Source: Flavobacterium fragile (lineage in GTDB: Bacteria > Bacteroidota > Bacteroidia > Flavobacteriales > Flavobacteriaceae). From it: a stretch of DNA of 64,000 nucleotides. Position numbers and translations under genes: made by a program. The DNA lies in the NCBI RefSeq assembly GCF_023634865.1, contig NZ_JAMLJN010000002.1, forward strand, positions 62,001 to 126,000. The letters run 5' to 3'. The stretch's first letter is position 1. Every line of letters begins with the position of its first letter. Under the pieces are notes generated by a model, which made no database searches, was not told where the DNA came from, and worked only from the letters and a program-made list of their open reading frames with translations. Below are positions 27,599 through 37,200 of this stretch, piece by piece.

Positions 27599-28072
27599 AT
27601 GGCCATTCATAAAATTCAAATAAACGATTTTATTTCAGATGATTATGAGTTAATCGCCATTCATTCATCTTTAGAAGATTACAAATTGGCGTATTGCTTA
27701 AACAAGGAATTGGGATTGCAGTTACAAAAAAATGATAACTACGTAGAAATCGCTATTGCGGAGGGAAAAAGCGCTTTTGAAAATTTTGTATTTGATGATG
27801 AAAAGAACGATGTAATTTGGACCTTAATCGAAAATAAAACTACGATTATCAATTCAAACAAACAAACAAGTTCCCTTTTTGAACAAGTTGACATTACCGT
27901 TTTTTTACTTCCAGAATATAAAAAAGCAGATTATTTGATTAAAATTGAAAATATCGACTATGGCTTTGACGCAGAAGAAATTATCGATAAAATACAAAAA
28001 ATCAAAAATATAACCACTGTTTATACCATTGATATTACAAACTTAAAATCAAAAAATAATTTAATTTTTTAA
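27599..28072 (+). CDS. IPExxxVDY family protein
   Basis: 157 aa, function unknown. It carries the family's signature in the variant form LPEYKKADY near residue 105, preceded by FLLPE and followed by LIKIENIDYGFD. This small family is found next to pyruvate kinase in Bacteroidota, as here (5 nt before pyk). No signal peptide or membrane segment is present. The tight spacing suggests co-translation with pyk. Confidence 0.8.
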   Translation: MAIHKIQINDFISDDYELIAIHSSLEDYKLAYCLNKELGLQLQKNDNYVEIAIAEGKSAFENFVFDDEKNDVIWTLIENKTTIINSNKQTSSLFEQVDITVFLLPEYKKADYLIKIENIDYGFDAEEIIDKIQKIKNITTVYTIDITNLKSKNNLIF

Positions 28073-28077
28073 TTAAA

Positions 28078-29508
28078 ATGCCGACAAACAAAAAAACTAA
28101 AATTGTAGCTACGCTAGGTCCTGCCTGTAGTACAAAAGAAGTGCTTAAAAATATGGTGGATGCTGGAGTTAATGTCTTCCGAATTAACTTTTCGCACGCT
28201 GATTATACCGATGTTAGTGCTCGAATTGACATGATTAGAGAACTAAACGACGAGTTTGGTTATACTACCTCTATCTTAGCCGATTTACAAGGTCCGAAAT
28301 TACGTGTAGGCGTAATGAAAGAAGACGTAGTAGTAAGCAAAGGCGACAAAATTACCTTTACTACTGCAGAAGATATCTTAGGAACGGCTGAACGTGTTTA
28401 CATGAACTACAAAGAGTTTCCAAAAGACGTAAATCCTGGAGAAAGAATCTTATTAGACGACGGAAAATTAATTTTCGAAGTAACTAAAACCGATAAAAAC
28501 ACTGAAGTTGAAGCCGTAGTAGTTCAAGGTGGTCCTTTGAAATCGAAAAAAGGTGTGAATTTACCAAATACAAAAGTTTCGCTTCCTGCTTTAACAGAAA
28601 AAGACATTCGCGATGCTAAATTCGCTATCGAAAACAAAGTAGATTGGATTGCATTATCGTTTGTAAGAACTCCAAAAGATTTAGAAGATTTACAAGATTT
28701 GATTGCAGAACATTCGGATCATAAAATTCCAATTATTGCCAAGATTGAAAAACCAGAAGCCGTTGAAAACATTGATAAAATAGTAGCGTTTTGTGATGGC
28801 TTAATGGTGGCTCGTGGTGATTTAGGTGTAGAAGTGCCAGCAGAAGAAGTGCCATTGATTCAGAAAAAATTAATTCACAGAGCAAAAACGGCTCGTATTC
28901 CAGTAATTGTGGCGACACAAATGATGGAAACAATGATTACATCATTAACCCCAACACGTGCCGAAGTAAACGACGTAGCGAACTCTGTTATGGACGGAGC
29001 TGATGCGGTTATGTTGTCTGGAGAAACTTCAGTAGGAAATTATCCTGTAGAAGTTATTCAAACCATGACACGTATTATTGAAAGTGTAGAAGATTCGCCA
29101 CTAATTAAAGTTCCGTTATCGCAACCACAAGTAAAAAACCAACGTTATATTACAAAATCTATTTGTTATCACGCTTCGCTAATGGCAGACACCATTAATG
29201 CTAAAGCGATTACAACTCTTACAAATTCAGGTTACACAGCGTTTCAAATTTCGGCATGGCGACCAAAATCACATATTTTAGTATTTACTTCAAACAAGCG
29301 TATTTTAACACAATTAAACCTGTTATGGGGTGTTAGAGCCTACTTCTATGATAAACTTGTAAGTACAGACGACACCATTGACGACATCAACACGATTTGT
29401 AAAGAAAAGAAATACGTGAAAAAAGGCGATATGGTGGTCAACTTAGCTGCAATGCCTATCGTAGCAAAAGGAATGGTAAACACGATGCGTGTTTCTGAAA
29501 TAGAATAA
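28078..29508 (+). CDS. pyk: pyruvate kinase
   Basis: 476 aa. It makes pyruvate and ATP from phosphoenolpyruvate. It starts with TKIVATLGPACSTKEVL. The active-site signature IIAKIEKPEAVENID holds the catalytic Lys, followed by MVARGDLGVEVPAEEVPLIQ, and by DAVMLSGETSVGNYPVE. The C-terminal allosteric domain is present but compact. It ends the acpP-fabF-rnc run; a perfect palindromic terminator follows. Confidence 0.97.
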   Translation: MPTNKKTKIVATLGPACSTKEVLKNMVDAGVNVFRINFSHADYTDVSARIDMIRELNDEFGYTTSILADLQGPKLRVGVMKEDVVVSKGDKITFTTAEDILGTAERVYMNYKEFPKDVNPGERILLDDGKLIFEVTKTDKNTEVEAVVVQGGPLKSKKGVNLPNTKVSLPALTEKDIRDAKFAIENKVDWIALSFVRTPKDLEDLQDLIAEHSDHKIPIIAKIEKPEAVENIDKIVAFCDGLMVARGDLGVEVPAEEVPLIQKKLIHRAKTARIPVIVATQMMETMITSLTPTRAEVNDVANSVMDGADAVMLSGETSVGNYPVEVIQTMTRIIESVEDSPLIKVPLSQPQVKNQRYITKSICYHASLMADTINAKAITTLTNSGYTAFQISAWRPKSHILVFTSNKRILTQLNLLWGVRAYFYDKLVSTDDTIDDINTICKEKKYVKKGDMVVNLAAMPIVAKGMVNTMRVSEIE

Positions 29509-29528
29509 GATTTGTCTTTCATTAATAT

Positions 29529-29564
29529 AAATTCCGTTTTGAAATTTCAAAACGGAATTTTTTT
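29529..29564. terminator. bidirectional terminator between pyk and dinB
   Basis: A perfect 32-nt palindrome (AAATTCCGTTTTGAAA and its complement, 29529-29560) has T runs on the plus side and A-rich sequence on the other. It separates two convergent genes. Confidence 0.88.
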
Positions 29565-29571
29565 GCTTTTT

Positions 29572-30669
29572 TTAAAACTCAAACTTCAATTGCACCGAAA
29601 CACTTTTTTGCAGTAAATCGGTTTTGGCTTTTTCTTCGTTGTTTAAATTATGGATAGAAATTCCTAATAATCTTACGGAGTTTCTTAAGCGTTCTTGGTA
29701 AAGTAAATCTTTGGCAACGTCTAAAATGATGTTTTTATCACTTACATAATAAGGTAGCGTTTTGCTTCGAGTTTGTAAGGTGAAATCGGAATATTTTATT
29801 TTTAGCGTGATGGTCTTGCCTGAAATTTTGCTCTTTTGTAGGCGTCTTTCTAGTTCTTTGGCGATGCTTTGCAAACGTTCTTCCATGAATATTTCGGAAG
29901 ATAAATTTTCTCCAAATGTACGTTCCGCTCCAACAGATTTTATCTTACGATTTGGTTTTACTGGGCTATTATGAATGCCACGACAAATTTGGTAATAATG
30001 AAAACCACTGTTTCCAAAGTGTTTCTCTAAATAATCTAACGGTTTTTGCTTTAAATCATAACCTGTGAATATACCTAGTTGATACATTTTTTCAGCCGTT
30101 ACCTTTCCTACACCATAGAACTTTTTAATGTCTAACTTTTCTAAAAATGCTTCAACTTCATCGGGATTTACCGTTTTTTGTCCGTTAGGCTTGTTATAAT
30201 CGGAAGCGATTTTAGCTACGAATTTATTTACGGAAATTCCTGCCGAAGCCGTAAGTCCAACTTCATCAAAAATGCGTTTTCTTATTTCTTGAGCAATTAA
30301 AGTGGCGCTGGGATTGCCTTTTTTATTTTCGGTAACGTCTAAATAGGCTTCATCGAGCGATAATGGTTCGACTAAATCGGTATACTCGTGGAATATCTTT
30401 CTGATTTTCTTTGAAATTTCTTTGTAACGATCAAATCTTGGTCGCACGAAAATCAAATCGGGACACAATTTCTTCGCTTGAATACCGCTAATGGCACTTC
30501 GAACTCCAAATTTTCTAGCTTCGTAACTTGCTGCTGAAACTACGCCACGAACTTCGCTTCCACCAACAGCCAAAGGCTTTCCTTTCAACTCAGGATTGTC
30601 CATTTGCTCTACCGATGCATAAAACGCATCCATGTCTACGTGTATAATTTTTCGGTAGTGTTGATTCAT
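29572..30669 (-). CDS. dinB: DNA polymerase IV (Y family)
   Basis: 365 aa. It performs translesion synthesis. Catalytic motifs IIHVDMDAFYASVEQ and PLSLDEAYLDVT hold the metal-binding acidic residues. The helix-hairpin-helix thumb (KKFYGVGKVTAEKM) and a little-finger domain follow. The C-terminus ends in SVSVQLKFEF; I see no full beta-clamp QxxLF motif, though LLQKSV may serve. It sits 2 nt after the Gcr-type gene's stop codon. Confidence 0.95.
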   Translation of the reverse strand: MNQHYRKIIHVDMDAFYASVEQMDNPELKGKPLAVGGSEVRGVVSAASYEARKFGVRSAISGIQAKKLCPDLIFVRPRFDRYKEISKKIRKIFHEYTDLVEPLSLDEAYLDVTENKKGNPSATLIAQEIRKRIFDEVGLTASAGISVNKFVAKIASDYNKPNGQKTVNPDEVEAFLEKLDIKKFYGVGKVTAEKMYQLGIFTGYDLKQKPLDYLEKHFGNSGFHYYQICRGIHNSPVKPNRKIKSVGAERTFGENLSSEIFMEERLQSIAKELERRLQKSKISGKTITLKIKYSDFTLQTRSKTLPYYVSDKNIILDVAKDLLYQERLRNSVRLLGISIHNLNNEEKAKTDLLQKSVSVQLKFEF

Positions 30670-30671
30670 AT

Positions 30672-32702
30672 TTACTCAGTAGGAAAAAAGAAACTCATAG
30701 GTTTTCTAAGAAAATGTTGTTTAATCGAAGTAATAATAGGGCGTAATTCTGCTAAAGGAATATTACGTGAACGAAATGCTAATCCAAGCGATAAACTAAA
30801 ACTCACAATAAAGTTTACAAAACCAATAATTCCTATACCTAAAACACCCCAAAACAACATTGCATTATTTACCATATAATCTGCTCCATAAATAGCCAAA
30901 GCTAAATTTCCACTAGCAAAAGTAATATGACGAATATCTAAATTCAAGCCAAGGAATAACCCTATCGAAGCTGTACTCCCTAGGAAGACACCAAACCAAA
31001 AATTAGAAATAATTCCGGCCCAATAACGTTCGTACCACTTAGAAATTCTTTCTGCTTTGGCTTTTCCGAAATTCAATTTTAATAACGGATGCTCTTTAAT
31101 TCTATAATACACTTCAAAATGCTTGTCTCGATTTGCAATACTTCCTGAGATAATTCCTGACAAAAACAAGAAGAAACCAGCAATTGCTGCGTGAAAAATC
31201 GCCATAGAATGTACCGGACTTAAATCGGTTATGAGTTTTTCCCATTTGCTTTCAGCAATATTATAATCAAAAGCTAAATCGATTAGCCAAATCCCTAAAA
31301 ACGCCACTGGAAAAGCCATCACGACATTTCCAACAAAGGCAATAAACTGCGAACGGAATAATCGTGCGAATAAAATGGCAAAACTTTTATGTTTTTCACC
31401 ATCTCCATTTGGCATCCTTTTTAAACCATCTTCTAAAGCGTTAATTAAAGCTGCTGCAGTCATCGCGGGTTGTTTGGTTGCTAATGTAAACCCTAAAATA
31501 TAGATCGTAATAAATCCAAAAGAATAATTCATACTATACAAAAAAGCGTGTCCAAAACCGCTAGTTTCTATTTTTGATAACATCAATTTGAAAATACACA
31601 AAAATCCAACTATCAAACCACCACCAAGAGCCGCATATAACATTTTAAAATACTCTGTTTTGGATTCCGTTATGTAATGCTCACCCGTTTTTGCGGTATG
31701 TTGTGTTATTTCATAAGACAACAATTGTGTACTTTCATCGAATAATTTCCTTACATTGGTCTTTAAACAATTATATTTAATAAGTTTTATAGCTAATTCA
31801 ATTGATTTTGTTTTTTTATCTTCAAGTCGGTCAATTACCAATAAAGGAATTAAAACCCCAACACGATATAATTGCTGTTTTATACGGAGTAAATTTTGAT
31901 TTACACGCAGTGATATTCCATATTTTGAGGAGTTTTGAAAGGCTTTCTCGACAAATTCATTACATTGTTTATACAAAACTAATAATTGCTTGTAATTGAT
32001 GTCTGATGAAGTCGTATAAAATTCCGATTCTTTATTTCGTATCGTATTTTCAATTGCATATAATTCCTTTTCAAAAGCAGCAAAAGGACTTTCCAAACCT
32101 GCATATTCGGGAACCATTTTCATAACATCAGATTCTAACGCTTTTCCACTAGTTCTTTGTGAGAGCAAATTGAGGGCTTGCATTACTTCATACAAAGGGG
32201 AATTGATAGCTGCCGTTTCATAAATAGTTTGAAATTGAAGCAAGTCAAACAATTTTTCTAATTCAGATTTCGAAATTTTATTAATCCAAATAGGATCTGA
32301 ATCCACATAAAAGACCTGATTTAAAATATATTGTAAGGTGTCTTTTGGCGCTTGATATGGTAAAATTTTAGCAAAAATGCGTTTTTTAACTTCATAGAAA
32401 AAATCAGTATCTTGAAGAATACCGGCATCTGTTAAAATAGCATCAAAATTTTTACTTTGTAACACAGCTTGTAAATAGGCCACAAAATTTATTCTTATCT
32501 CATCATTATTAGTAAAAAACTTAATAATAGAAGATAAACTAATTTCTTGCAACTTTTTTGGATTTCTTGGCCGAATAGCATTAACTAATTGAACCAAAAT
32601 ATCTATTTCATTCTCTTCGTTACGCCATAATTGTAATTCATTAAAATAATTTTTAAGAATTTCATCAGGGGAAAGTTGATTTTTATTGGTAAATAAATTC
32701 AT
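30672..32702 (-). CDS. Gcr-type membrane protein (annotated 'site-specific recombinase')
   Basis: 676 aa. The N-terminal 330 residues are helical and soluble. The C-terminal half has about six membrane spans, for example GGGLIVGFLCIFKLML, GFITIYILGFTLA, FIAFVGNVVMAFPVAF and IIGFVNFIVSFSLSLGL. It matches the family named after gonococcal Gcr; a recombinase activity is not supported by any catalytic motif here. A GDGEKHKSFAILFARLFRSQ segment is recognisable. I use the second Met (32702) because a TATCTTTA -7-like box (32722-32729) lies inside the longer frame. It is divergent from the CYTH gene. Confidence 0.72.
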   Translation of the reverse strand: MNLFTNKNQLSPDEILKNYFNELQLWRNEENEIDILVQLVNAIRPRNPKKLQEISLSSIIKFFTNNDEIRINFVAYLQAVLQSKNFDAILTDAGILQDTDFFYEVKKRIFAKILPYQAPKDTLQYILNQVFYVDSDPIWINKISKSELEKLFDLLQFQTIYETAAINSPLYEVMQALNLLSQRTSGKALESDVMKMVPEYAGLESPFAAFEKELYAIENTIRNKESEFYTTSSDINYKQLLVLYKQCNEFVEKAFQNSSKYGISLRVNQNLLRIKQQLYRVGVLIPLLVIDRLEDKKTKSIELAIKLIKYNCLKTNVRKLFDESTQLLSYEITQHTAKTGEHYITESKTEYFKMLYAALGGGLIVGFLCIFKLMLSKIETSGFGHAFLYSMNYSFGFITIYILGFTLATKQPAMTAAALINALEDGLKRMPNGDGEKHKSFAILFARLFRSQFIAFVGNVVMAFPVAFLGIWLIDLAFDYNIAESKWEKLITDLSPVHSMAIFHAAIAGFFLFLSGIISGSIANRDKHFEVYYRIKEHPLLKLNFGKAKAERISKWYERYWAGIISNFWFGVFLGSTASIGLFLGLNLDIRHITFASGNLALAIYGADYMVNNAMLFWGVLGIGIIGFVNFIVSFSLSLGLAFRSRNIPLAELRPIITSIKQHFLRKPMSFFFPTE

Positions 32703-32779
32703 ATTTTTGGTCAAATAATCGTAAAGATACAAAGAGAAATGTTTTTTTGTATTTTAGATACCTAAATAAACATTAAATT

Positions 32780-33250
32780 TTGACAGAAATAGAGCGCAAA
32801 TTTTTAGTTACCTCGACTGATTTTATAAAAGAAAGTACGAGACATTTTAGAATTGTTCAAGGATATTTAAATTCAAATCCTGATCGTACCGTAAGAATTA
32901 GAATAAAAGGCGACAAAGGTTTTTTAACAATAAAAGGCAAGGGAAACGAGTCGGGAATAAGTCGTTTTGAATGGGAAAAAGAAATTTCACTTTCGGAAGC
33001 CGAAGCACTATTGCCACTATGTGAAAAGGGTGCTATTGATAAAATTCGCTACGAGATACCTGTTGGAAAACACATTTATGAAGTTGATGTTTTTTTAGGT
33101 GAAAATGAGGGTTTAATTGTAGCCGAAATTGAACTACAATCGGAAAATGAATCTTTTGAAAAACCGTATTGGTTAGGCAAAGAAGTCACTTCTGACGAAC
33201 GTTATTACAACTCTTACCTAAGTAATAATCCTTTTAAATATTTGAAATAA
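32780..33250 (+). CDS. CYTH-domain protein (inorganic triphosphatase-like)
   Basis: 156 aa. It shows the CYTH N-terminal ExExK signature as TEIERKFLV, and the tunnel-lining residues TVRIRIKGDKGFLTIKGKG and SRFEWEKEI. Related bacterial proteins hydrolyse triphosphate; a few are class IV adenylate cyclases. The start codon is TTG: an in-frame stop lies 6 nt upstream and the protein has no internal Met, so no ATG start is possible. It is convergent with the RlpA gene, whose stop is adjacent. Confidence 0.88.
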   Translation: MTEIERKFLVTSTDFIKESTRHFRIVQGYLNSNPDRTVRIRIKGDKGFLTIKGKGNESGISRFEWEKEISLSEAEALLPLCEKGAIDKIRYEIPVGKHIYEVDVFLGENEGLIVAEIELQSENESFEKPYWLGKEVTSDERYYNSYLSNNPFKYLK

Positions 33251-33751
33251 TTACTTCTCAACAATTTCCAATATCACTCGTAAAGGTGTTTTTCCTTTAT
33301 TATGAGAAATATCTAAGAACGGGCGTTTAGCAATGTCAATTTCCCTACTTCGGGTGTAAGGACCTCTATCATTAATTGTAACTATAACGCTTTTATTATT
33401 AGCTATATTAGTTACTTTAACCTTAGTTCCAAATTTTAATGTTTTGTGAGCTGCTGTATATTTTTTATTGCTAAAAACTTGCCCACTTGCTGTGCGCCTT
33501 CCATTTAATTTATCAGAATAATGAGAGGCTTCTACATTTTTCTTATAAAATTTAGTTTTAATATTTGCTAAGGAATCGACAACTTTAAGCGTATCAGATT
33601 TCTTAATCGTATCTAAATTTTTAGATTGTTTTTTCTTATCAGAATTATAAAAAGAAGCCTTTCTAACAAAGCTTAAATTGGATTCGTTAGAAAAGCCTGC
33701 TAAAGCAGTAATAAGTAACATTAACGTTATTAATAGAACATTTTTTCTCAT
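33251..33751 (-). CDS. rlpA: RlpA-family septal ring lytic transglycosylase-like protein
   Basis: 166 aa from the preferred start. The signal peptide MRKNVLLITLMLLITALAG is followed by a lysine-rich linker and a double-psi beta-barrel domain (about 75-160) with EASHYSDKLNGRRTASGQVF, AAHKTLKFGTKVKV, and VTINDRGPYTRSREIDIA. RlpA proteins cleave denuded glycan strands at the septum. There is no SPOR domain and no lipobox Cys. The longer frame (MVMSKKTKI) would spoil the signal peptide. Confidence 0.88.
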   Translation of the reverse strand: MRKNVLLITLMLLITALAGFSNESNLSFVRKASFYNSDKKKQSKNLDTIKKSDTLKVVDSLANIKTKFYKKNVEASHYSDKLNGRRTASGQVFSNKKYTAAHKTLKFGTKVKVTNIANNKSVIVTINDRGPYTRSREIDIAKRPFLDISHNKGKTPLRVILEIVEK

Positions 33752-33793
33752 AATTTTTGTTTTTTTACTCATTACCAAAGATTATACCAAATA

Positions 33794-34219
33794 CTAGTTG
33801 ATCCAATTAGACCAAGGAAGTCTAGATAGAATTAAAATTAAACCTAACACATAGAAAACGGCAATTTTCTTGAATTTACCATTGTTACTTTCTTCTCTTT
33901 TATGTTTTGACCATCCAATTGTAATTAAAACTAGAGCTATAATATTAATTAAAGGGTGTTCTAAAGAAGTCAAGCGCATAGCAGCATCTTTCATGTTTCC
34001 TAATTGGGCTAACCCTAAAGGAGAAACAAAATATAAAATAAGCCCAACTAATAATTGAATGTGGCAAATGATTAGTGTAAATAAAGACAAACGTAAGTCT
34101 TTATCTGTGAAAAGTTTTTTAGAAGTTAATCCTGTAACAGCATTAACTGATGCTAACACCAGAAGCCCTAAAGCAGCGTATGCTAAAATAGAGTGAACAG
34201 ATTGAATAGTTTCGTACAT
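33794..34219 (-). CDS. four-helix membrane protein with conserved-looking histidines
   Basis: 141 aa, four predicted membrane helices. Histidines lie near the membrane faces: His9 (QSVHSIL), His in LIICHIQLLVG, His in SLEHPLINII and SKHKREE. That arrangement resembles small cytochrome-b-like proteins, and Bacteroidota homologues are sometimes labelled that way; heme binding is a guess. No soluble domain. It precedes rlpA on the same strand. Confidence 0.6.
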   Translation of the reverse strand: MYETIQSVHSILAYAALGLLVLASVNAVTGLTSKKLFTDKDLRLSLFTLIICHIQLLVGLILYFVSPLGLAQLGNMKDAAMRLTSLEHPLINIIALVLITIGWSKHKREESNNGKFKKIAVFYVLGLILILSRLPWSNWIN

Positions 34220-34260
34220 ACCTAATTTTTTTTAATGAAACACAAATATAGTAAAAATAA

Positions 34261-34294
34261 AAAACCTCTTACTCAAAAAAGAGTAAGAGGTTTT
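34261..34294 (-). terminator. terminator after the TonB-dependent receptor
   Basis: A 14-bp perfect stem (AAAACCTCTTACTC with its complement) closes a 6-nt loop, with T-rich sequence following on the minus strand. Confidence 0.88.
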
Positions 34295-34314
34295 GTTAAA
34301 TTATTTTTCTTTGA

Positions 34315-37035
34315 TTAGAAATTATAACGTAATGTAAAATTCCATGTTCTTCCGAAACCAAAGAAACCTTGGTTTCCATCAGCAATACCTTTATAAACTC
34401 TACCAGCAGATTGATAAGTTGGTCCAGAATTACCACTAATAAATGCTGTAGTTTTGATATTAGATGTTAACTCAGAAATATAAACCTCATCAAACAAGTT
34501 ATTTACATTGAATCTAAAGTTTACTGAGTTTTGTTTTTCTTTACCAACTAACATCTTATAAGAAATACCCATATCAACTAAATCATAAGAAGGTAACTCT
34601 AAATTGTTTTTAGTTACTACATTAGCATATAAATTGTCGTAGTTTCTCCAATCAGCATCAACTGAAAAACGCTCAAAAACCTCATATTTAGCACCTAATC
34701 CCCAAGTTGTTTGAGCAGCATCTCCAACTTTTCCACCATCGTTATCAGTTAAAGTTTCATCTAAAATATTTAAATTTTCATCAAATCTTCTTCTGATAGC
34801 ACTTCCATCATATTCCCAGTTACCTACAGAAGCAAAACCTTTAACATCTAATTTATCAAATGGTTTTAAAACGAAGTCTAACTCTAATCCCGTATGAACT
34901 TGTTTAACCCCTTGATTTGCTGAAATTACAACATCACCTGAAAGTAAATTTGTAGTTCCGATTGTAGTATTAGAAGTTAAAACAGTTGAAGTTGTTACAA
35001 CTCTATCTTCCCATGACGTTCTGTAAGCGTTTAAACTAGCCGTAAATATTTTTGACTTGAAAGTATAACCTGCTTCTAAACCTAAAACTTTTTCATTTTT
35101 AGTTAAAGGGTTTACTTGATTAGTAAAATTCAAATAAATATTGTCGTGGTAAGGTTGACGTGAATAATATCCTGCGTTACCATAAACTACATGTTGTTCA
35201 TTAATGTTATAAGAAGCACCTCCCTTAACATTGAAACCAACATTATTAACTTTTTCAGAATCTTGATATTGATCTTGATAATCATAATAATCAAATCTTT
35301 GGTGTGATTGATTAGAAACAGCTCCTTGGAAGAAAGTTGAGAATTTATCATTAGAGTACTCTATTTGACCAAATAAACCACCATAAGTAATAGTTTCACT
35401 GTAATCATAATCAATTTTTTGAGAATCATCAGCAGAATTAAAGAATGCATACCAAGGATTAATATTATAAGATTGATTAACCGTATTTGTAGCACTTGGC
35501 AAAGTGTTTGGATTAGGGATAATGTGAGTATTATCTCTTAAAGGTCTACTTTCTCTCCATCCGCTCAAACCTAAGAAATTTGAAACTTGACGGTAATGAT
35601 CTCCATTATATGTTCTTAAATCTAAACCAAAGTTTAAATTTAAATTTTTATTGATTTCTTTCTTTAAATTAGAAACTACACCATACCATGCATGGTTATT
35701 CATTGAAGCTCTAATTGCATAATTTGAACTTGTTCCTATTCCATCTGCATCAGCAGAGTTATTTGCGTAAATTTGATCAAAATCGATATAAGTACTTTGA
35801 GATTGTCCTGTGTATGGATTTACTTGTGAAATACTTCTTTTTCCACTACCATAGTTACCAGTTCCTCCTCCACGACCCCATGAAGCATATAATACAGTCG
35901 ATAAATTAGTAGTACTATTGATATTGAAATCCCAGTTTAAGTTTGCAACAGGTTTGTGGTAGAAATTTGTTCTTTCTGACATATATTGCCCGTTTAAATA
36001 ACCATAATTGTTATTGTACTTTCTTCCGAAACCTAAATAATCTGAAATTCTTTTAGTGAAATTTTGATCATGAGATTGAGGAGCTCCCGTGATTAAGAAA
36101 TTGAAATTATGTCTATCATTCAATTTATAACCAAAAGAGATAAAATAATTTTGTCCTTCTCCTCTAGTTCCTTGGTTATATCCATCACCTTGCCAATGAG
36201 ACAACATTAAACTAACTCCTAATCCGTTTTTCATCATTCCTGTATTGTAAGCAGCTGTTGATTTGAAATAATCACTGTTAGCCACTCCCATAGAAACAAA
36301 ACCTCCTTCTTTTTTGTCAGTTGCTTTGGTTACGAAGTTAACTGTACCTCCAACTGAAGAAATTGCTAATTTTGAAGAACCCAAACCTCTCTGAACTTGG
36401 ATAAAGTTAGCGATATCAGACATTCCAGACCAGTTAGACCAGTACATTTTACCATCTTCCATACCGTTAATTGGTTGTCCATTTAAAAGGAAAGCGGTAT
36501 TATCTTGCTGGAAACCACGCACAGTAATTCTAGAGTCTCCATAACCTCCAGATTGTCCAGCTACGTAAACAGATGGTGTATTAACCATTGCTTGAGTAAC
36601 ATCAGCAGTACCCACTTTTTCTTGGATTTCAACTGCTTTAATTGTAGAAACAGCAATTGGAGTTTTTCTCTCCTTAGCTACGTCAATAATACCTTTACCA
36701 ATTACAACTAATTCTTGTAATTCACTTGTGTCTGGTGATAACACAATTCTTCCTAAATTTACTGAATTACCCGTAATAGTGAATGGTACTGACTTAGATA
36801 CAAAACCTAAAAACGAAATTGTAACAACTCCAGATTTTTGAGAAGTTGAAAGCTCAAATTTACCATCAAAATCTGCCGCTGCTCCAACTGTAGTTCCTTT
36901 AACAACTACACTAGCACCAACTAAAGGTTGATTTTGTTCGCCATCAATTACAACACCTGTAATTTTTGACTGAGAAAACACAGACATGGTTAAAAGTAAA
37001 AACCCTGTCAGGAAAGCATTTTTAAAGATTTTCAT
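34315..37035 (-). CDS. TonB-dependent outer-membrane receptor with carboxypeptidase-like regulatory domain
   Basis: 906 aa. Signal peptide (MKIFKNAFLTGFLLLTMSVFSQ), then a beta-sandwich CarboxypepD_reg domain (KITGVVIDGEQNQPLVGASV, residues 25-105), a plug domain with ITVRGFQQDNTAFLLNGQPI and a 22-strand barrel ending in a terminal Phe (WNFTLRYNF). It imports an unknown ligand using TonB energy. No SusD partner gene is adjacent, so a polysaccharide-utilisation role is not indicated. The leader holds TTTGCCCCAAA 22 nt before the ATG, complementary to the linker of the sRNA array at 20087-20799. Confidence 0.93.
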   Translation of the reverse strand: MKIFKNAFLTGFLLLTMSVFSQSKITGVVIDGEQNQPLVGASVVVKGTTVGAAADFDGKFELSTSQKSGVVTISFLGFVSKSVPFTITGNSVNLGRIVLSPDTSELQELVVIGKGIIDVAKERKTPIAVSTIKAVEIQEKVGTADVTQAMVNTPSVYVAGQSGGYGDSRITVRGFQQDNTAFLLNGQPINGMEDGKMYWSNWSGMSDIANFIQVQRGLGSSKLAISSVGGTVNFVTKATDKKEGGFVSMGVANSDYFKSTAAYNTGMMKNGLGVSLMLSHWQGDGYNQGTRGEGQNYFISFGYKLNDRHNFNFLITGAPQSHDQNFTKRISDYLGFGRKYNNNYGYLNGQYMSERTNFYHKPVANLNWDFNINSTTNLSTVLYASWGRGGGTGNYGSGKRSISQVNPYTGQSQSTYIDFDQIYANNSADADGIGTSSNYAIRASMNNHAWYGVVSNLKKEINKNLNLNFGLDLRTYNGDHYRQVSNFLGLSGWRESRPLRDNTHIIPNPNTLPSATNTVNQSYNINPWYAFFNSADDSQKIDYDYSETITYGGLFGQIEYSNDKFSTFFQGAVSNQSHQRFDYYDYQDQYQDSEKVNNVGFNVKGGASYNINEQHVVYGNAGYYSRQPYHDNIYLNFTNQVNPLTKNEKVLGLEAGYTFKSKIFTASLNAYRTSWEDRVVTTSTVLTSNTTIGTTNLLSGDVVISANQGVKQVHTGLELDFVLKPFDKLDVKGFASVGNWEYDGSAIRRRFDENLNILDETLTDNDGGKVGDAAQTTWGLGAKYEVFERFSVDADWRNYDNLYANVVTKNNLELPSYDLVDMGISYKMLVGKEKQNSVNFRFNVNNLFDEVYISELTSNIKTTAFISGNSGPTYQSAGRVYKGIADGNQGFFGFGRTWNFTLRYNF

Positions 37036-37200
37036 TTGTTGTGTCTTTTATGTTATTTTGGGGCAAATTTCATACATATTTTACATTCACATGTTAAGTT
37101 ATTGTTAACAAATAAGTTGTGAAATTAAAAGTATAGTCATGAAATTTTACAAAACCACAGTAAACACTGACACAAAACAGAAAAATGATTTAAAAGAATA

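Noticed and set aside
34315-37035. SusC of a polysaccharide utilisation locus
   Set aside because: No SusD-like lipoprotein, glycoside hydrolase or sensor next to it; called a TonB-dependent receptor of unknown substrate.
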